A stretch of DNA of 64,000 nt, taken from assembly GCA_045543615.1 (NCBI GenBank), contig JAZPXL010000037.1:1-64000 (forward strand). The letters are read 5' to 3'. This document shows, in pieces, positions 1 to 8,361 of the stretch. Below the pieces are notes generated by a model. It had not been told where the DNA came from. It did not search any database and saw nothing but the letters and a program-made list of their open reading frames with translations. A program made the translations under genes and the position numbers. The DNA comes from CAG-390 sp045543615 (GTDB lineage: Bacteria > Bacillota > Clostridia > Oscillospirales > CAG-272). How positions within the stretch are numbered: position 1 is the first letter of the stretch; each line of letters begins with the position of its first letter.

Positions 1-590
1 GTTACCATAATGACGAGCTTTTCTTTCGCAATCTCCTTGAGAATTTCCATAACAGCAACGCTTGTCTGTGTATCAAGCGCACCGGTTGGTTCATCAGCAA
101 GAAGAATGTCAGGGTCATTTACAAGAGCACGGGCAATAGCAACTCTTTGCATCTGACCGCCCGACATCTGGTTAGGACGCTTGTGAATCTGATCCTCAAG
201 GCCCACCATACGCAGAGCGTTTATAGCCCTTTCGCGTCTTTCCTTTTTGCTTACACCGGAAATTGTAAGTGCGAGCTCAACATTTGCAAGCACGCTCTGG
301 TGTGGAATGAGGTTGTATGACTGAAATACGAAGCCTATTGAGTGGTTTCTGTATGCATCCCAATCTCGATCGGAAAACTTTGATGTAGGAGTTCCGTTTA
401 TTGTGAGCTGACCGTCGGTGTATCTGTCAAGTCCACCGATTATGTTGAGCAGAGTTGTTTTACCACATCCCGAAGGTCCGAGAATTGAAACAAATTCTGA
501 ACGTCGAAGATTGATACTTACGCCTCTTAGAGCCTCAACGCTTGTGTCGCCCATCTGATAGGTTTTGGTGATATTTGTTAGCGATAGCAT
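1..590 (-). CDS. ABC transporter ATP-binding protein, MacB/LolD-type (3' end cut by window edge)
   Basis: About 196 codons of the N-terminal part of an ABC ATPase are visible; the gene runs off the left edge. Translation from ATG at 588-590 (preceded by AGAAAGGA) shows Walker A GPSGCGKT at residues 38-45, Q-loop VFQSYNLIP near 88-96, signature MSGGQMQRVAIARAL from about 142 and Walker B ILLADEPTGALD near 162-173. The Q-loop wording and the ADEPTGALD Walker B are typical of the MacB/LolD/FtsE group, which energise an FtsX-like permease rather than solute import. The permease is expected beyond the left edge but is not seen. The family is well supported; substrate and partner are unknown. Confidence 0.9.
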   Translation of the reverse strand, partial: MLSLTNITKTYQMGDTSVEALRGVSINLRRSEFVSILGPSGCGKTTLLNIIGGLDRYTDGQLTINGTPTSKFSDRDWDAYRNHSIGFVFQSYNLIPHQSVLANVELALTISGVSKKERRERAINALRMVGLEDQIHKRPNQMSGGQMQRVAIARALVNDPDILLADEPTGALDTQTSVAVMEILKEIAKEKLVIMV

Positions 591-621
591 TTTTTATTCC
601 TTTCTGAAAAAACATACAATT

Positions 622-700
622 ATTATAGTATATATATTTAAACAAAATATGAACAATGACAAATTTTTTATTGTATATTTATCAACTAAAGTTCAACTTT
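622..700 (-). promoter_or_regulatory. Possible promoter and palindrome upstream of the ABC ATPase gene
   Basis: The minus strand has a TATAAT box at 622-627 about 30 bases before the ATPase start, with no good -35. A near-perfect palindrome AAAGTTCAACTTT lies at 688-700 in otherwise AT-rich DNA and might be an operator. The remaining sequence between 591 and 751 shows nothing else recognisable. Confidence 0.35.
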
Positions 701-751
701 AAACTATTTTTGGCTTTCAGATATGGATTTAATCAAAAAGCGTTCATATAA

Positions 752-784
752 ATAAAAAAGTCCGATATGGAAATCATATCGGAC
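752..784 (-). terminator. Rho-independent terminator of the AAA ATPase gene
   Basis: Ten-base-pair stem GTCCGATATG/CATATCGGAC (760-769 with 775-784), five-base loop, followed on the minus strand by a T-rich tract. It starts just 6 bases after the ATPase stop codon. Confidence 0.85.
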
Positions 785-789
785 AGGGT

Positions 790-1671
790 TCAGTCTTCAA
801 ATTCATATTTGTGTTCGCTGAAGAAATCGTAGTATGCACGCACAGCTTCAAGCTCACTCCAACGCCTAATGGCGGGTGGAGTACTGTCTATATCATATAT
901 GCGAGCATCCCTTATTGAGAGCAGAAAAGGGGAGTGGGTAGAGATGACGAATTGACAACCGTGATATCGCACAGAGTCTTCAATAAAGTATTTAAGGAGT
1001 ATCTGATTTTGTGCAGAGAGACTGTTTTCGGGCTCATCAAGTAAATACAGCTTGTTATCTACAATTGAATCAACAAAATATGCAAGAGCACTCTCGCCGT
1101 TGGATTTTTCGGCAATATTGCGTACAAGACGCTGTCTTAAAAATTGCGATTGAGATTTCTTTGGGTCTCGAATATCTCTGACTTTCTTCCATCGCTCGTA
1201 ATCTTCAAGACCGTGAAGAGTATTGGGTGAAGTGTCGTTCATCTCTGCAATGTACTCCCTGACGAGGTTTTCTCTGTCAGCATCGATTCCGTCATTGATT
1301 CGTCTTATATCAAGAACTCTCTCAAATACACCATCACTCGTAATAATCCTGCTACCGACAGGGATAGAAGTCTGGGTAGCGAACTGAGTGAGTTGAACAT
1401 AATCATCAAAGAAATCTGTGCGATTGTAAGGTGTGTTTCTCTCAAGTCCGAGCTTTTCAGCAAGCACATTCAGTATTGTACTTTTTCCGCTCCCGTTGTC
1501 GCCATAAATTATGGTGATGTCAGAGCAAGAAAAGGTTTCAAGCTCTCTGTATTTGAATAGTCCAAAAGGATAGTGAGTATCATAACAGGTCTTTCGGGCT
1601 TTTTTGCTTTTGAAATAAAAATCTTCTTCATCGGATGCAGAAGGCAGATTAAAGCTTTTTAAGTAAATCAT
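790..1671 (-). CDS. AAA/ABC-type predicted ATPase, 293 aa
   Basis: Soluble P-loop ATPase with ABC/SMC-like layout. Walker A GDNGSGKST is at residues 57-65, a signature-like NGESALAYF at 191-199, Walker B LYLLDEPENSLS at 208-219 and an H-loop STHSPFLLS at 244-252. This is the arrangement of the 'predicted ATPase' group (COG3910-like) and of OLD/RecF-like single-gene ATPases; no nuclease or methyltransferase domain is attached. It is a single-gene unit: a terminator follows it and the palindrome array lies directly upstream. Such ATPases appear in housekeeping and in defence contexts; no partner gene is visible here, so the role is unknown. ATPase identity is secure, the cellular function is not. 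Confidence 0.8.
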   Translation of the reverse strand: MIYLKSFNLPSASDEEDFYFKSKKARKTCYDTHYPFGLFKYRELETFSCSDITIIYGDNGSGKSTILNVLAEKLGLERNTPYNRTDFFDDYVQLTQFATQTSIPVGSRIITSDGVFERVLDIRRINDGIDADRENLVREYIAEMNDTSPNTLHGLEDYERWKKVRDIRDPKKSQSQFLRQRLVRNIAEKSNGESALAYFVDSIVDNKLYLLDEPENSLSAQNQILLKYFIEDSVRYHGCQFVISTHSPFLLSIRDARIYDIDSTPPAIRRWSELEAVRAYYDFFSEHKYEFED

Positions 1672-1744
1672 AAGCGCACCTGATCTAAACTAAAATTGAA
1701 TACAATGTAGTTAATATTATTATATCACACTCCAGCAAATAAAT

Positions 1745-1939
1745 CAAGGTGTAGCCTTGCATTTTAAAAATGATGCATCGCCTGCGGCGATATGATGCAT
1801 TTGCTTCGCAAATATGATGTTGCTCCCTTCGGTCGCGATGATGCGATGTTTGCCATAAAATGTGGCGAAGCCACACATCATTAGGCGTAGCCGTCATCAT
1901 TGGCGTAGCCAACATCATTTGCCGCAGGCAAACATCATT
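1745..1939. repeat. Array of short palindromes separated by ATGATG/CATCAT spacers
   Basis: About eight small hairpins lie side by side, with different but self-complementary stems and 3-5 base loops: CAAGG/CCTTG (1745-1759), TCGCC/GGCGA (1778-1790), TTTGC/GCAAA (1800-1812), an imperfect one near 1820-1836, TGTGGC/GCCACA (1861-1875), GGC/GCC (1884-1892), TGGC/GCCA (1901-1911) and TTTGCC/GGCAAA (1918-1932). The spacers carry ATGATG in the left half and CATCAT in the right half, so the whole element is roughly an inverted repeat. It contains no credible gene. Similar hairpin clusters are, to my knowledge, common in Ruminococcaceae-type genomes. Confidence 0.75.
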
Positions 1940-1940
1940 C

Positions 1941-1981
1941 AAAAAAGCCTAATTTGTCTACCGGACAAATTAGGCTTTTTT
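1941..1981. terminator. Bidirectional terminator beside tRNA-Val
   Basis: Perfect 12-bp stem GCCTAATTTGTC/GACAAATTAGGC (1947-1958 with 1964-1975), loop TACCG, flanked by A6 on the left and T6 on the right. It lies immediately 3' of the minus-strand tRNA-Val gene and would terminate it. Confidence 0.9.
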
Positions 1982-1983
1982 GT

Positions 1984-2060
1984 TGGTGGAGACAACTGGA
2001 ATCGAACCAGTGACCCCATGCATGTCAAGCATGTACTCTAACCAGCTGAGCTATGCCTCC
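1984..2060 (-). tRNA. tRNA-Val (anticodon GAC)
   Basis: The reverse complement folds as a complete 77-nt tRNA. The acceptor GGAGGCA pairs with TGTCTCC, the D-arm contains GCTCAGCTGGTTAGAG, the anticodon stem CATGC/GCATG encloses loop TTGACAT (anticodon GAC), and the T-arm contains GGTTCGATTCC. The discriminator is A and CCA is encoded. It reads GUC/GUU valine codons. It has its own promoter and terminator. Confidence 0.95.
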
Positions 2061-2072
2061 GTTTACTGCGTT

Positions 2073-2101
2073 ATTATAGCACATAAATCATAATATTTCA
2101 A
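2073..2101 (-). promoter_or_regulatory. Sigma-A promoter of tRNA-Val
   Basis: On the minus strand: TTGAAA (2096-2101), 17-base spacer, TATAAT (2073-2078) with an extended TGC before it, 13 bases upstream of the mature tRNA 5' end. Confidence 0.85.
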
Positions 2102-2337
2102 TACCTTTTTGAAATTTTCCTAAAAAATTTGCCAAACGTGATGTTTTATAATAATATAATCTGTGTTAAGCTGAAAATCATCTTGTAACTTATTGTATTA
2201 TATGGAGTATTTAATACAAATCTTTGCAACAAAACCAACAAATTTTTGGCAATTGAAAGGTTTTTTTCAAAAAAGGCTTTTTTAAGGATGAAAAATGTGC
2301 TATAATTGTAACAAAGTTATAAGGGGAGGTTTTTGTT
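2102..2337 (+). promoter_or_regulatory. AT-rich upstream region with extended -10 promoter for the secreted protein gene
   Basis: No gene is supported here. TGCTATAAT ending at 2306 is an extended -10 box without a good -35. AAGGGGAGG at about 2321-2329 is a strong ribosome binding site for ATG 2338. The A/T-run sequence around 2261-2285 could form a weak hairpin. Confidence 0.5.
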
Positions 2338-4782
2338 ATGTTCAAAAAAATTTTAAATCGCACTACCTCTATGCTTATAATTCTTGCAACACTTCTGTCT
2401 TTATTTGCTTTTATACCGACTGTTTCAGCAACAAGTGGTAATGATCTCGGAAGTGTTTCTGAATGCAGATTTGACAAGAACCGATCAGTAATTGATGTGA
2501 AGGGAAGTATCAAATACTCAGAAATGGTTGAGAACAGGAACGCAAAGGTTGCACTGTATTCGTTCTTACCCTGGGAGAATCCCGACGACGTTTTGAGTGA
2601 CAAATCCCCACTTGCTCTTATTGATATGACTATTCGCTTTGAGTTTTCACTTCCTATTCGCAGCGTTTCGGAGAAGCTATCTTTATATGCAGTTGCTATT
2701 GTTGATGACAACGGCGTTGTTCGCCTTATAGACAAGCCGAGAATGGTCGAGGGAGATACACTGTCAACATCTAATGTTGGTTTTAAAGGAGTATCGACAA
2801 AGGATTCTTCAGATGCGGTTGCTGCAGGTGCTTCAATGGCGGTCATTGACATTTATCTCGATAAGCTTGACAAAGGCAATAAAAGTGGTTATATTTTTAC
2901 AGTTGACAACAATTCATTTTTCTTTGACAGAGAGTATATAACAGAAATTGACAAGCAGGTGCTTGCTTATCACGCAAGTGGCTCGGACGTGTTTTTTAGG
3001 TATCTTATAAGCGAAGGCTCGACACCTATGTCTTTCTCATCACTTGGATTGGATTCGCTTGCAGATGGTGGATTTGCCGTAAACAATGAGAATGCACTAC
3101 TAACACTTTACGCATATTCATATTTTCTCGCTTCAAGATACAGTTCTTCTAATCACGGCAAAATCAGGGGCATAATGCTTGACTCGTCAGCTGATCTGCG
3201 TGGAACACAACAGGATGATTATGTGGATTATTCAGCGTCCTATGCAAGAACGCTCTCGATTGTTGCAATTGCATCAATCGAGGCGGTAGGAGATAAAGAA
3301 CTATCTTTCGTTGTTCCTGTGAGCGACAAATTGCTTCCTAACAAAACCTGCTTTGCATACGATTTCCTTTCAACCGTTTCTCGATTTCTTGAAGAAAAAA
3401 CAGATATTTCTTTTACAGTAATGTGCGAGAGCACGCACAATCCCTACAAGATTACCGATTCTATGCTTGACAGCGAAATTGATCCTGATGACAATGTTTC
3501 CGATCAGGATTATCCATCAACACCGACTACTGACAAATCAGATAACAGTTCAAGAAATGCGGGCGAAACAACGGGCTCAAGAGAGCCTGACGGCGAATCT
3601 TCCGATATTTCTGTTTCGACTAATCCTGATAACACAGGAAATCTTGCCCCTGACGACGCAACACAAGTAGAGCCAATTGAGCCACCAGAGCCCGAAGAGC
3701 CAACGATGAACGATTTGTCGGACGGGTATTTTTGCACAGATACAATTGATGTTTTTTCAAGAATGGTGCGCTCTCTCTCAAAGCTCTACACATCTGTCAA
3801 TAGTGGTTTTGGATGGTCCTGGTCACCGGATTCAAGAACACTTGGCTCAGCTCTCGGCGTTTGTTATTCATATAATTTCGCCAAGTTGTCTGCTGTGGAC
3901 ACTGATTTCTTTGTTCTGAACCTAAAAAATGAGGCCTTGAATGTGTTTCCAAAAATATCCCATCAGTTTAAGCTGATTGATACAGACAAAACAGAAGAAA
4001 TAACTCAATATGCAAAAGCTGTTTTTGGAGTCGACTTTTGGTCTGAAATTATAAGTGGATACACTTCGGAAAAGATGAAGATGTCAGTTATCAAGGAGAC
4101 AAAACTTACCTCTGAGAAACAAACTTTCCTAGGTAACTGTGATATTTGGAACTACACACAAGGTAGTGGCTCTAAAAAATGGTATGCAGGCTTCAATTGT
4201 CATAATGTCAGCTTTACTGCAAACAAGAATAGTGGAGCGCTCAAAGCTGAGTTTGTTCAATCTGAGTCTTTTGGAAAATACGCAGATATCGGTCTTATTT
4301 GTGATGAGCCCGAACCTTTGCTTTACGGTGATGCGCTTGGGCTTGACATTCTTTGCGGTGAGGATGACGGATCGCTGTACGAGCTTTCAGTTGTTGTTTA
4401 TTGCGATGAATTCAGGGTTGAATCAAGCGTTGTAATTGAAGGTGGAGAGCGAACAGAGCTTCTGCTTGATACTGCAACTTTCAGTAATACATCAAGAGTA
4501 TACTCAATCAGACTTTGCGTAAAACGAGTTACTGGCGAAGGCGACTATGATCTTTCTCTCTATAAGGTTACTTCACATAGTAACAACTATTCAAGTGCTG
4601 CTCTTAAGAAAATAATTGATGAGGCAAGGGCAACACTGAGAACGGATGGAGCTGACGATAGTGACAGTATAGTTGCCACTGTTATTATTTCGATCACATT
4701 AATATCTATGCTTGCGGTGGTGCTGATTCTGGTAGCTGCCACGGCTGATAAAAAACATAAAAAAGACGAAAAAAACGAATAG
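2338..4782 (+). CDS. Large secreted, C-terminally membrane-anchored protein of unknown function, 814 aa
   Basis: The N-terminus has Lys-rich MFKKILNRTTS, a hydrophobic stretch and a probable signal peptidase site near TVSATSG (about residue 30-34). The region around 190-385 (motifs TVDNNSFFFDREYITEID, LFFRYLI-like, ASRYSSSNHGKIRGIMLD) resembles the TIM-barrel glycosidase-like DUF5722 group, but that is a tentative reading from pattern only. An acidic, Ser/Thr/Pro/Asp/Glu-rich linker covers about 385-450 and a beta-rich region follows (about 450-760). The C-terminus is a transmembrane helix (about 778-803) with a Lys-rich tail, so the protein is probably displayed on the outer face of the membrane. 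There is no LPXTG motif. It may be co-transcribed with the gene 21 bases downstream. Function not recognised. Confidence 0.75.
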   Translation: MFKKILNRTTSMLIILATLLSLFAFIPTVSATSGNDLGSVSECRFDKNRSVIDVKGSIKYSEMVENRNAKVALYSFLPWENPDDVLSDKSPLALIDMTIRFEFSLPIRSVSEKLSLYAVAIVDDNGVVRLIDKPRMVEGDTLSTSNVGFKGVSTKDSSDAVAAGASMAVIDIYLDKLDKGNKSGYIFTVDNNSFFFDREYITEIDKQVLAYHASGSDVFFRYLISEGSTPMSFSSLGLDSLADGGFAVNNENALLTLYAYSYFLASRYSSSNHGKIRGIMLDSSADLRGTQQDDYVDYSASYARTLSIVAIASIEAVGDKELSFVVPVSDKLLPNKTCFAYDFLSTVSRFLEEKTDISFTVMCESTHNPYKITDSMLDSEIDPDDNVSDQDYPSTPTTDKSDNSSRNAGETTGSREPDGESSDISVSTNPDNTGNLAPDDATQVEPIEPPEPEEPTMNDLSDGYFCTDTIDVFSRMVRSLSKLYTSVNSGFGWSWSPDSRTLGSALGVCYSYNFAKLSAVDTDFFVLNLKNEALNVFPKISHQFKLIDTDKTEEITQYAKAVFGVDFWSEIISGYTSEKMKMSVIKETKLTSEKQTFLGNCDIWNYTQGSGSKKWYAGFNCHNVSFTANKNSGALKAEFVQSESFGKYADIGLICDEPEPLLYGDALGLDILCGEDDGSLYELSVVVYCDEFRVESSVVIEGGERTELLLDTATFSNTSRVYSIRLCVKRVTGEGDYDLSLYKVTSHSNNYSSAALKKIIDEARATLRTDGADDSDSIVATVIISITLISMLAVVLILVAATADKKHKKDEKNE

Positions 4783-4803
4783 TTTTTTGAAAGGAAAAGT
4801 GAA

Positions 4804-6258
4804 ATGAAGGACATTGAAAGAAACCTTACTATGCTTTGCGATTTCTATGAGCTTACTATGGCGAACGGCTACCTCAAATGTGGTCTTGGGGATACCTACA
4901 CCTATTTTGACGTGTTTTACAGAAGCAACCCTGATGGTGGTGGGTACGCTGTTGCTTGTGGACTTGAGCAGATCATCAACTATATAAATAATCTCGGATT
5001 CAGCGATTCCGATATTGAGTTCCTCAGATCCAAAAATCTCTTTGATGAAAGCTTTCTTGAGTATCTTCGCGATTTTAAGTTCGAGGGTGATATTTGGGCA
5101 GTTCCTGAAGGCACAGTGATTTTTCCCGGAGAACCTGTAATTTCAGTTAGGGCTAAAGCACCTCAGGCGCAATTTATAGAAACTTTTGTACTTCTTCAGT
5201 TCAATCATCAGTCCTGCATTGCCACCAAAGCAACAAGAATGGTGAGAGCAGCTGAGGGTAGATCTATATCCGAATTTGGTTCTCGAAGAGCACAGGGCGC
5301 AGACGCTGCTATGCTTGGCGCAAGAGCTGCTTATATCGGAGGAGTAAATGCTACTGCCTGCACGATCTCCGATGAGCTTTACGGTGTTCCTGCAACAGGT
5401 ACTATGGCTCACGCCTGGGTGCAGATGTTCCCGGATGAGTATACAGCGTTCAAAACCTATTGTGAAATATATCCTGAAAACGCAACTCTTCTTGTTGACA
5501 CATATAGCGTTCTTGAGTCCGGAATTCCTAACGCTATCAAGGCTTTCAGGGAAGTGCTTATTCCACGTGGAATCACTAAGTGTGCAATCAGAATTGACTC
5601 CGGTGATATAGCTTATATTACGAAGAAGGCAAGAAAAATGCTTGATGATGCAGGCTTCCCTCAGTGTAGAATAGTTGCATCAAACTCACTTGATGAGCGC
5701 ATTATTATTGACCTTATCAGACAGGGGGCTTGTGTAGATGCATTCGGCATTGGTGAGAGGCTCATTACTTCCAAGAGTTCGCCCGTGTTCGGTGGAGTCT
5801 ATAAGCTTGTTGCGATTGAGGGTGAGGACGGAGAGGTAATTCCGAAAATTAAGATCAGCGAAAATGCTGCAAAGATAACAACTCCTCATTTTAAAAAGGT
5901 ATACAGACTTTATAACAATGAAAACGGCAAGGCTGAGGCTGACTTGATTTGTGTTTATGATGAGGAAATTGATGATACAAGACCTATTGAAATTTTCGAT
6001 CCTCAGTTTACTTGGAAGCGTAAGATCCTTGAGAATGTAACTGCAGTTCCTCTTCTTGAGCCGATATTTATCGGAGGCAAGCAGGTTTATTCTATTCCCG
6101 ATATTGAGGAGTCAAGGCGACTTTGCCAGTCACAGCTTGAGTCCATGTGGAACGAGGTGCTCCGTTGGGAGAATCCTCACAACTACTATGTTGACCTTTC
6201 ACAAAAGCTTTGGGATATCAAGGACAGTATGATTCGAAAGGCTCGATCCAAAAAGTAA
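4804..6258 (+). CDS. pncB: Nicotinate phosphoribosyltransferase, 484 aa
   Basis: Converts nicotinate and PRPP to nicotinate mononucleotide in the Preiss-Handler NAD salvage route. The N-terminal LCDFYELTMANGYL, the GGGYAVACGLEQ block, STEF-like ISEFGSRRAQG (about 157-167) with GTMAHAWVQ (about 197-205), the DTYS motif and the C-terminal RIDSGD phosphoribosyl-binding region are all characteristic of the bacterial NAPRTase family, and 484 aa is the usual length. The start is ATG 4804 behind GAAAGGAAAAG. It ends just before a convergent terminator. High confidence in function. Confidence 0.95.
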   Translation: MKDIERNLTMLCDFYELTMANGYLKCGLGDTYTYFDVFYRSNPDGGGYAVACGLEQIINYINNLGFSDSDIEFLRSKNLFDESFLEYLRDFKFEGDIWAVPEGTVIFPGEPVISVRAKAPQAQFIETFVLLQFNHQSCIATKATRMVRAAEGRSISEFGSRRAQGADAAMLGARAAYIGGVNATACTISDELYGVPATGTMAHAWVQMFPDEYTAFKTYCEIYPENATLLVDTYSVLESGIPNAIKAFREVLIPRGITKCAIRIDSGDIAYITKKARKMLDDAGFPQCRIVASNSLDERIIIDLIRQGACVDAFGIGERLITSKSSPVFGGVYKLVAIEGEDGEVIPKIKISENAAKITTPHFKKVYRLYNNENGKAEADLICVYDEEIDDTRPIEIFDPQFTWKRKILENVTAVPLLEPIFIGGKQVYSIPDIEESRRLCQSQLESMWNEVLRWENPHNYYVDLSQKLWDIKDSMIRKARSKK

Positions 6259-6261
6259 AAG

Positions 6262-6294
6262 AAAAAACGGCGATGTTATCATCGCCGTTTTTTG
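6262..6294. terminator. Bidirectional terminator between pncB and araD
   Basis: Stem CGGCGAT/ATCGCCG (6268-6274 with 6281-6287), six-base loop, A6 before and T6 after, so it can serve both converging genes. Confidence 0.9.
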
Positions 6295-6299
6295 ATACA

Positions 6300-7007
6300 T
6301 TAATTGCCCTGACCGTAATAAGCACCGGGGCCGTGTTTCCTGTTGAAGTGCTTTAAAAGCAACTCCTCTTGCATATGTATACCTGCGGATGCAACTGAAG
6401 ATGATTGGAGGATTTCTGTATTGAACGCCATATGCGCAATATTTTCGAGCACCTCTGAATATTCAGCCGAGGCGATAGCATCCTTTCCCCAAACAAATGG
6501 GCCGTGTGAATAAACAAGGCAGGCGTGGATGCGATCTGCACCGACATCTTTGATTGTTTCGCCGATAACTTTTCCTGTATTCAGCTCATACTCGCCATTT
6601 ATTTCCTCCTCAGTCATTTTTCTTGAACAAGGAATTACCCCGGGAAAGTAATCAGCGTGAGTGGTTCCGTATGCTACAATACCACGTCCTGCCTGAGCAA
6701 AGGATGTTGCATATAGAGAATGAGTGTGGGTAATTCCACCTATTGTGGGAAAAGAACGGTAAAGCTCAAGATGCGTAGGCGTATCGGATGAGGGTTTAAG
6801 ATTTCCTTCAATTATGTTTCCATCAAGATCAAGGACAGGAAAATCATTAGGTGAAAGAGCAGAGTAGTCAACTCCCGAAGGCTTGATAACAACAAGACCA
6901 CTATCACGGTCAATACCACTAACGTTGCCCCAAGTGCAAATGACAAGACCCTTTTCCCAAAGCATCATATTTGCGCGATATACATCTTTCTTGAGTTGTT
7001 CGAGCAT
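6300..7007 (-). CDS. araD: L-ribulose-5-phosphate 4-epimerase, 235 aa
   Basis: Class II aldolase family. Interconverts L-ribulose 5-phosphate and D-xylulose 5-phosphate by a retro-aldol/aldol reaction at a zinc centre. Visible zinc ligands are H94 and H96 (ITHTH) and H168 (YSHGP), the catalytic acid is likely D119 (THADYF), and the phosphate-binding GNVS is at 27-30. The C-terminal HGPGAYYGQ is diagnostic for AraD as opposed to fuculose-phosphate aldolase. It lies 2 bases downstream of the alcohol dehydrogenase gene and is presumably co-transcribed with it. No araA or araB is in the window, so the physiological sugar is uncertain. Confidence 0.93.
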   Translation of the reverse strand: MLEQLKKDVYRANMMLWEKGLVICTWGNVSGIDRDSGLVVIKPSGVDYSALSPNDFPVLDLDGNIIEGNLKPSSDTPTHLELYRSFPTIGGITHTHSLYATSFAQAGRGIVAYGTTHADYFPGVIPCSRKMTEEEINGEYELNTGKVIGETIKDVGADRIHACLVYSHGPFVWGKDAIASAEYSEVLENIAHMAFNTEILQSSSVASAGIHMQEELLLKHFNRKHGPGAYYGQGN

Positions 7008-7009
7008 AT

Positions 7010-8128
7010 TTATCTACCTCTTTTTGATGCAAAATGTGTTCTGTAAATGTCAATCATTTCGTAGGCTGAAAGAACGTAGGGGCTGTTTGTGTAGTTTTTT
7101 GCACCCTTTACAAGATCGACAAACTCGACGATTTCGTCCTCACTCAAAGTCAAGTTTACATCTGCGAGACCCGGCAGAAATTCTACCATTAGTCTTGGGG
7201 TTGTTCCAATAATGTTTGCAAGCTCTGTAATCTTTCTTTCGCCGTCGACAGTTTTCATATTGTATTCAATATAGTCCCCGTGGAAAACAGCGCAAGCACG
7301 GCCGTGAGGAATGCCACGAAGCATTGTTAGGCTGTATCCGAGAGGATGGGGGAAGCCTGTACCTGTAATGCTGATTGCTGCACCTGCAGCGCAGGAAGCG
7401 TATGCAAGAGTGTCACGATGCTCGGCTGTAAACTCGTCGGGCATTTGTGTTAAAACATCCCATATTCCTTTAGCTGCATATGCTGAAAGCATAGTTGAAA
7501 GTACGTCAGCCTTTGGAGAAACATAGGACTCAAGTGCGTGAGCGAAAGCGTCAAGTGCAGTACTTACGGTATTTGAATAAGAAAGAGATTCTGTATATGC
7601 AGGATCCAAAAATGCCTTTTGCGCCCAGGAATATTGGTTGCTGTATGTCATTTTTCTCTTACCATCCGGCATAGAGAGAACAGAATAAGGATTTGCCTCA
7701 CTTCCTGTACCTGCCGTTGTTGGTATAAGAATTATAGGCAGAGGAGCATTCTCGATATTGGCAAAAGTAAAGATATCCTCACTATCGAGTTCGGGATTTG
7801 CTGCAAACGCTGCAATAGCCTTTGCAGCATCCATAGCAGATCCTCCACCAATACCAATGATGAAGTCACATTTTTGTGAGCTTGCGAGTGCTCCACCTTC
7901 ATACGCAGTCAAAAGCGGGGGGTTAGCAGTTACTTTGTCGAATATTGAATAAGAGACAGAAACCGAATCAAGAGCGCGCATAACATCATCAAGTGCACCG
8001 GATGCCCTTGCGGCATTTTTACTGCAAACGATAAGTGCGTTTTTGCCGATCGCAAATTCTTTTGCGTTATTTGTTACACAGCCTCTTGATGAAAAGATTC
8101 TTGTTGGAATGTTAACTGAGAAAACCAT
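7010..8128 (-). CDS. Iron-containing (group III) alcohol dehydrogenase, 372 aa
   Basis: NAD(P)-dependent dehydrogenase of the Fe-ADH superfamily. The nucleotide-binding GGGSAMDAAK is at 94-103 and PTTAGTGSE at 136-144. Metal ligands D193 and H197 (LDAFAHALE), H261 (FPHPLGY) and H275 (IPHGRA) are all in place, so the enzyme should be active. Pairing with araD suggests it reduces or oxidises an aldehyde or keto intermediate of pentose or deoxy-sugar metabolism; the substrate cannot be read from sequence. The start ATG is preceded by GGCAGGAAA. First gene of a two-gene operon. Confidence 0.88.
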   Translation of the reverse strand: MVFSVNIPTRIFSSRGCVTNNAKEFAIGKNALIVCSKNAARASGALDDVMRALDSVSVSYSIFDKVTANPPLLTAYEGGALASSQKCDFIIGIGGGSAMDAAKAIAAFAANPELDSEDIFTFANIENAPLPIILIPTTAGTGSEANPYSVLSMPDGKRKMTYSNQYSWAQKAFLDPAYTESLSYSNTVSTALDAFAHALESYVSPKADVLSTMLSAYAAKGIWDVLTQMPDEFTAEHRDTLAYASCAAGAAISITGTGFPHPLGYSLTMLRGIPHGRACAVFHGDYIEYNMKTVDGERKITELANIIGTTPRLMVEFLPGLADVNLTLSEDEIVEFVDLVKGAKNYTNSPYVLSAYEMIDIYRTHFASKRGR

Positions 8129-8166
8129 AATAATTTCCTGCCTTTTGAAGTTAAAGATTTTTCTAA

Positions 8167-8209
8167 ATTATAGCATATTTGCGAGCGCATTGTATTAACA
8201 AATTGTTAA
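8167..8209 (-). promoter_or_regulatory. Promoter and candidate operator for the ADH-araD operon
   Basis: Minus strand: extended -10 TGCTATAAT (TATAAT at 8167-8172) with a weak -35. A perfect palindrome TTAACAA-A-TTGTTAA lies at 8195-8209, overlapping the expected -35 area, a position typical of repressor operators. No cognate regulator gene is adjacent. Confidence 0.5.
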
Positions 8210-8299
8210 CAAGTAGTTTTTGGCGAACCACCAATTCGGTTTTAAAAAGCATTGTGAAAAAAACTTCCAACAAAAAATAATAAAAAATATAATTAGGTA

Positions 8300-8328
8300 T
8301 TGAAATAATATTTATTATGTGATAAAAT
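8300..8328 (+). promoter_or_regulatory. Sigma-A promoter of the cdaA operon
   Basis: TTGAAA (8300-8305), 17-base spacer, TAAAAT (8323-8328), 34 bases upstream of the cdaA ATG. It drives the first genes of the long plus-strand block. Confidence 0.8.
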
Positions 8329-8361
8329 ATTAATATTAAATTCTTTTAAAGGGTGAACTCA

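Noticed and set aside
1685..1942. Open reading frame of 85 codons on the minus strand in the hairpin array
   Set aside because: It is a translation of the palindrome repeats, low in normal codon content and without a ribosome binding site; no family resemblance.
2211..2852. 213-codon reading frame on the minus strand overlapping the secreted protein gene
   Set aside because: It lies opposite a well-supported signal-peptide protein with strong ribosome binding site and has Ser/Thr-rich shadow composition.
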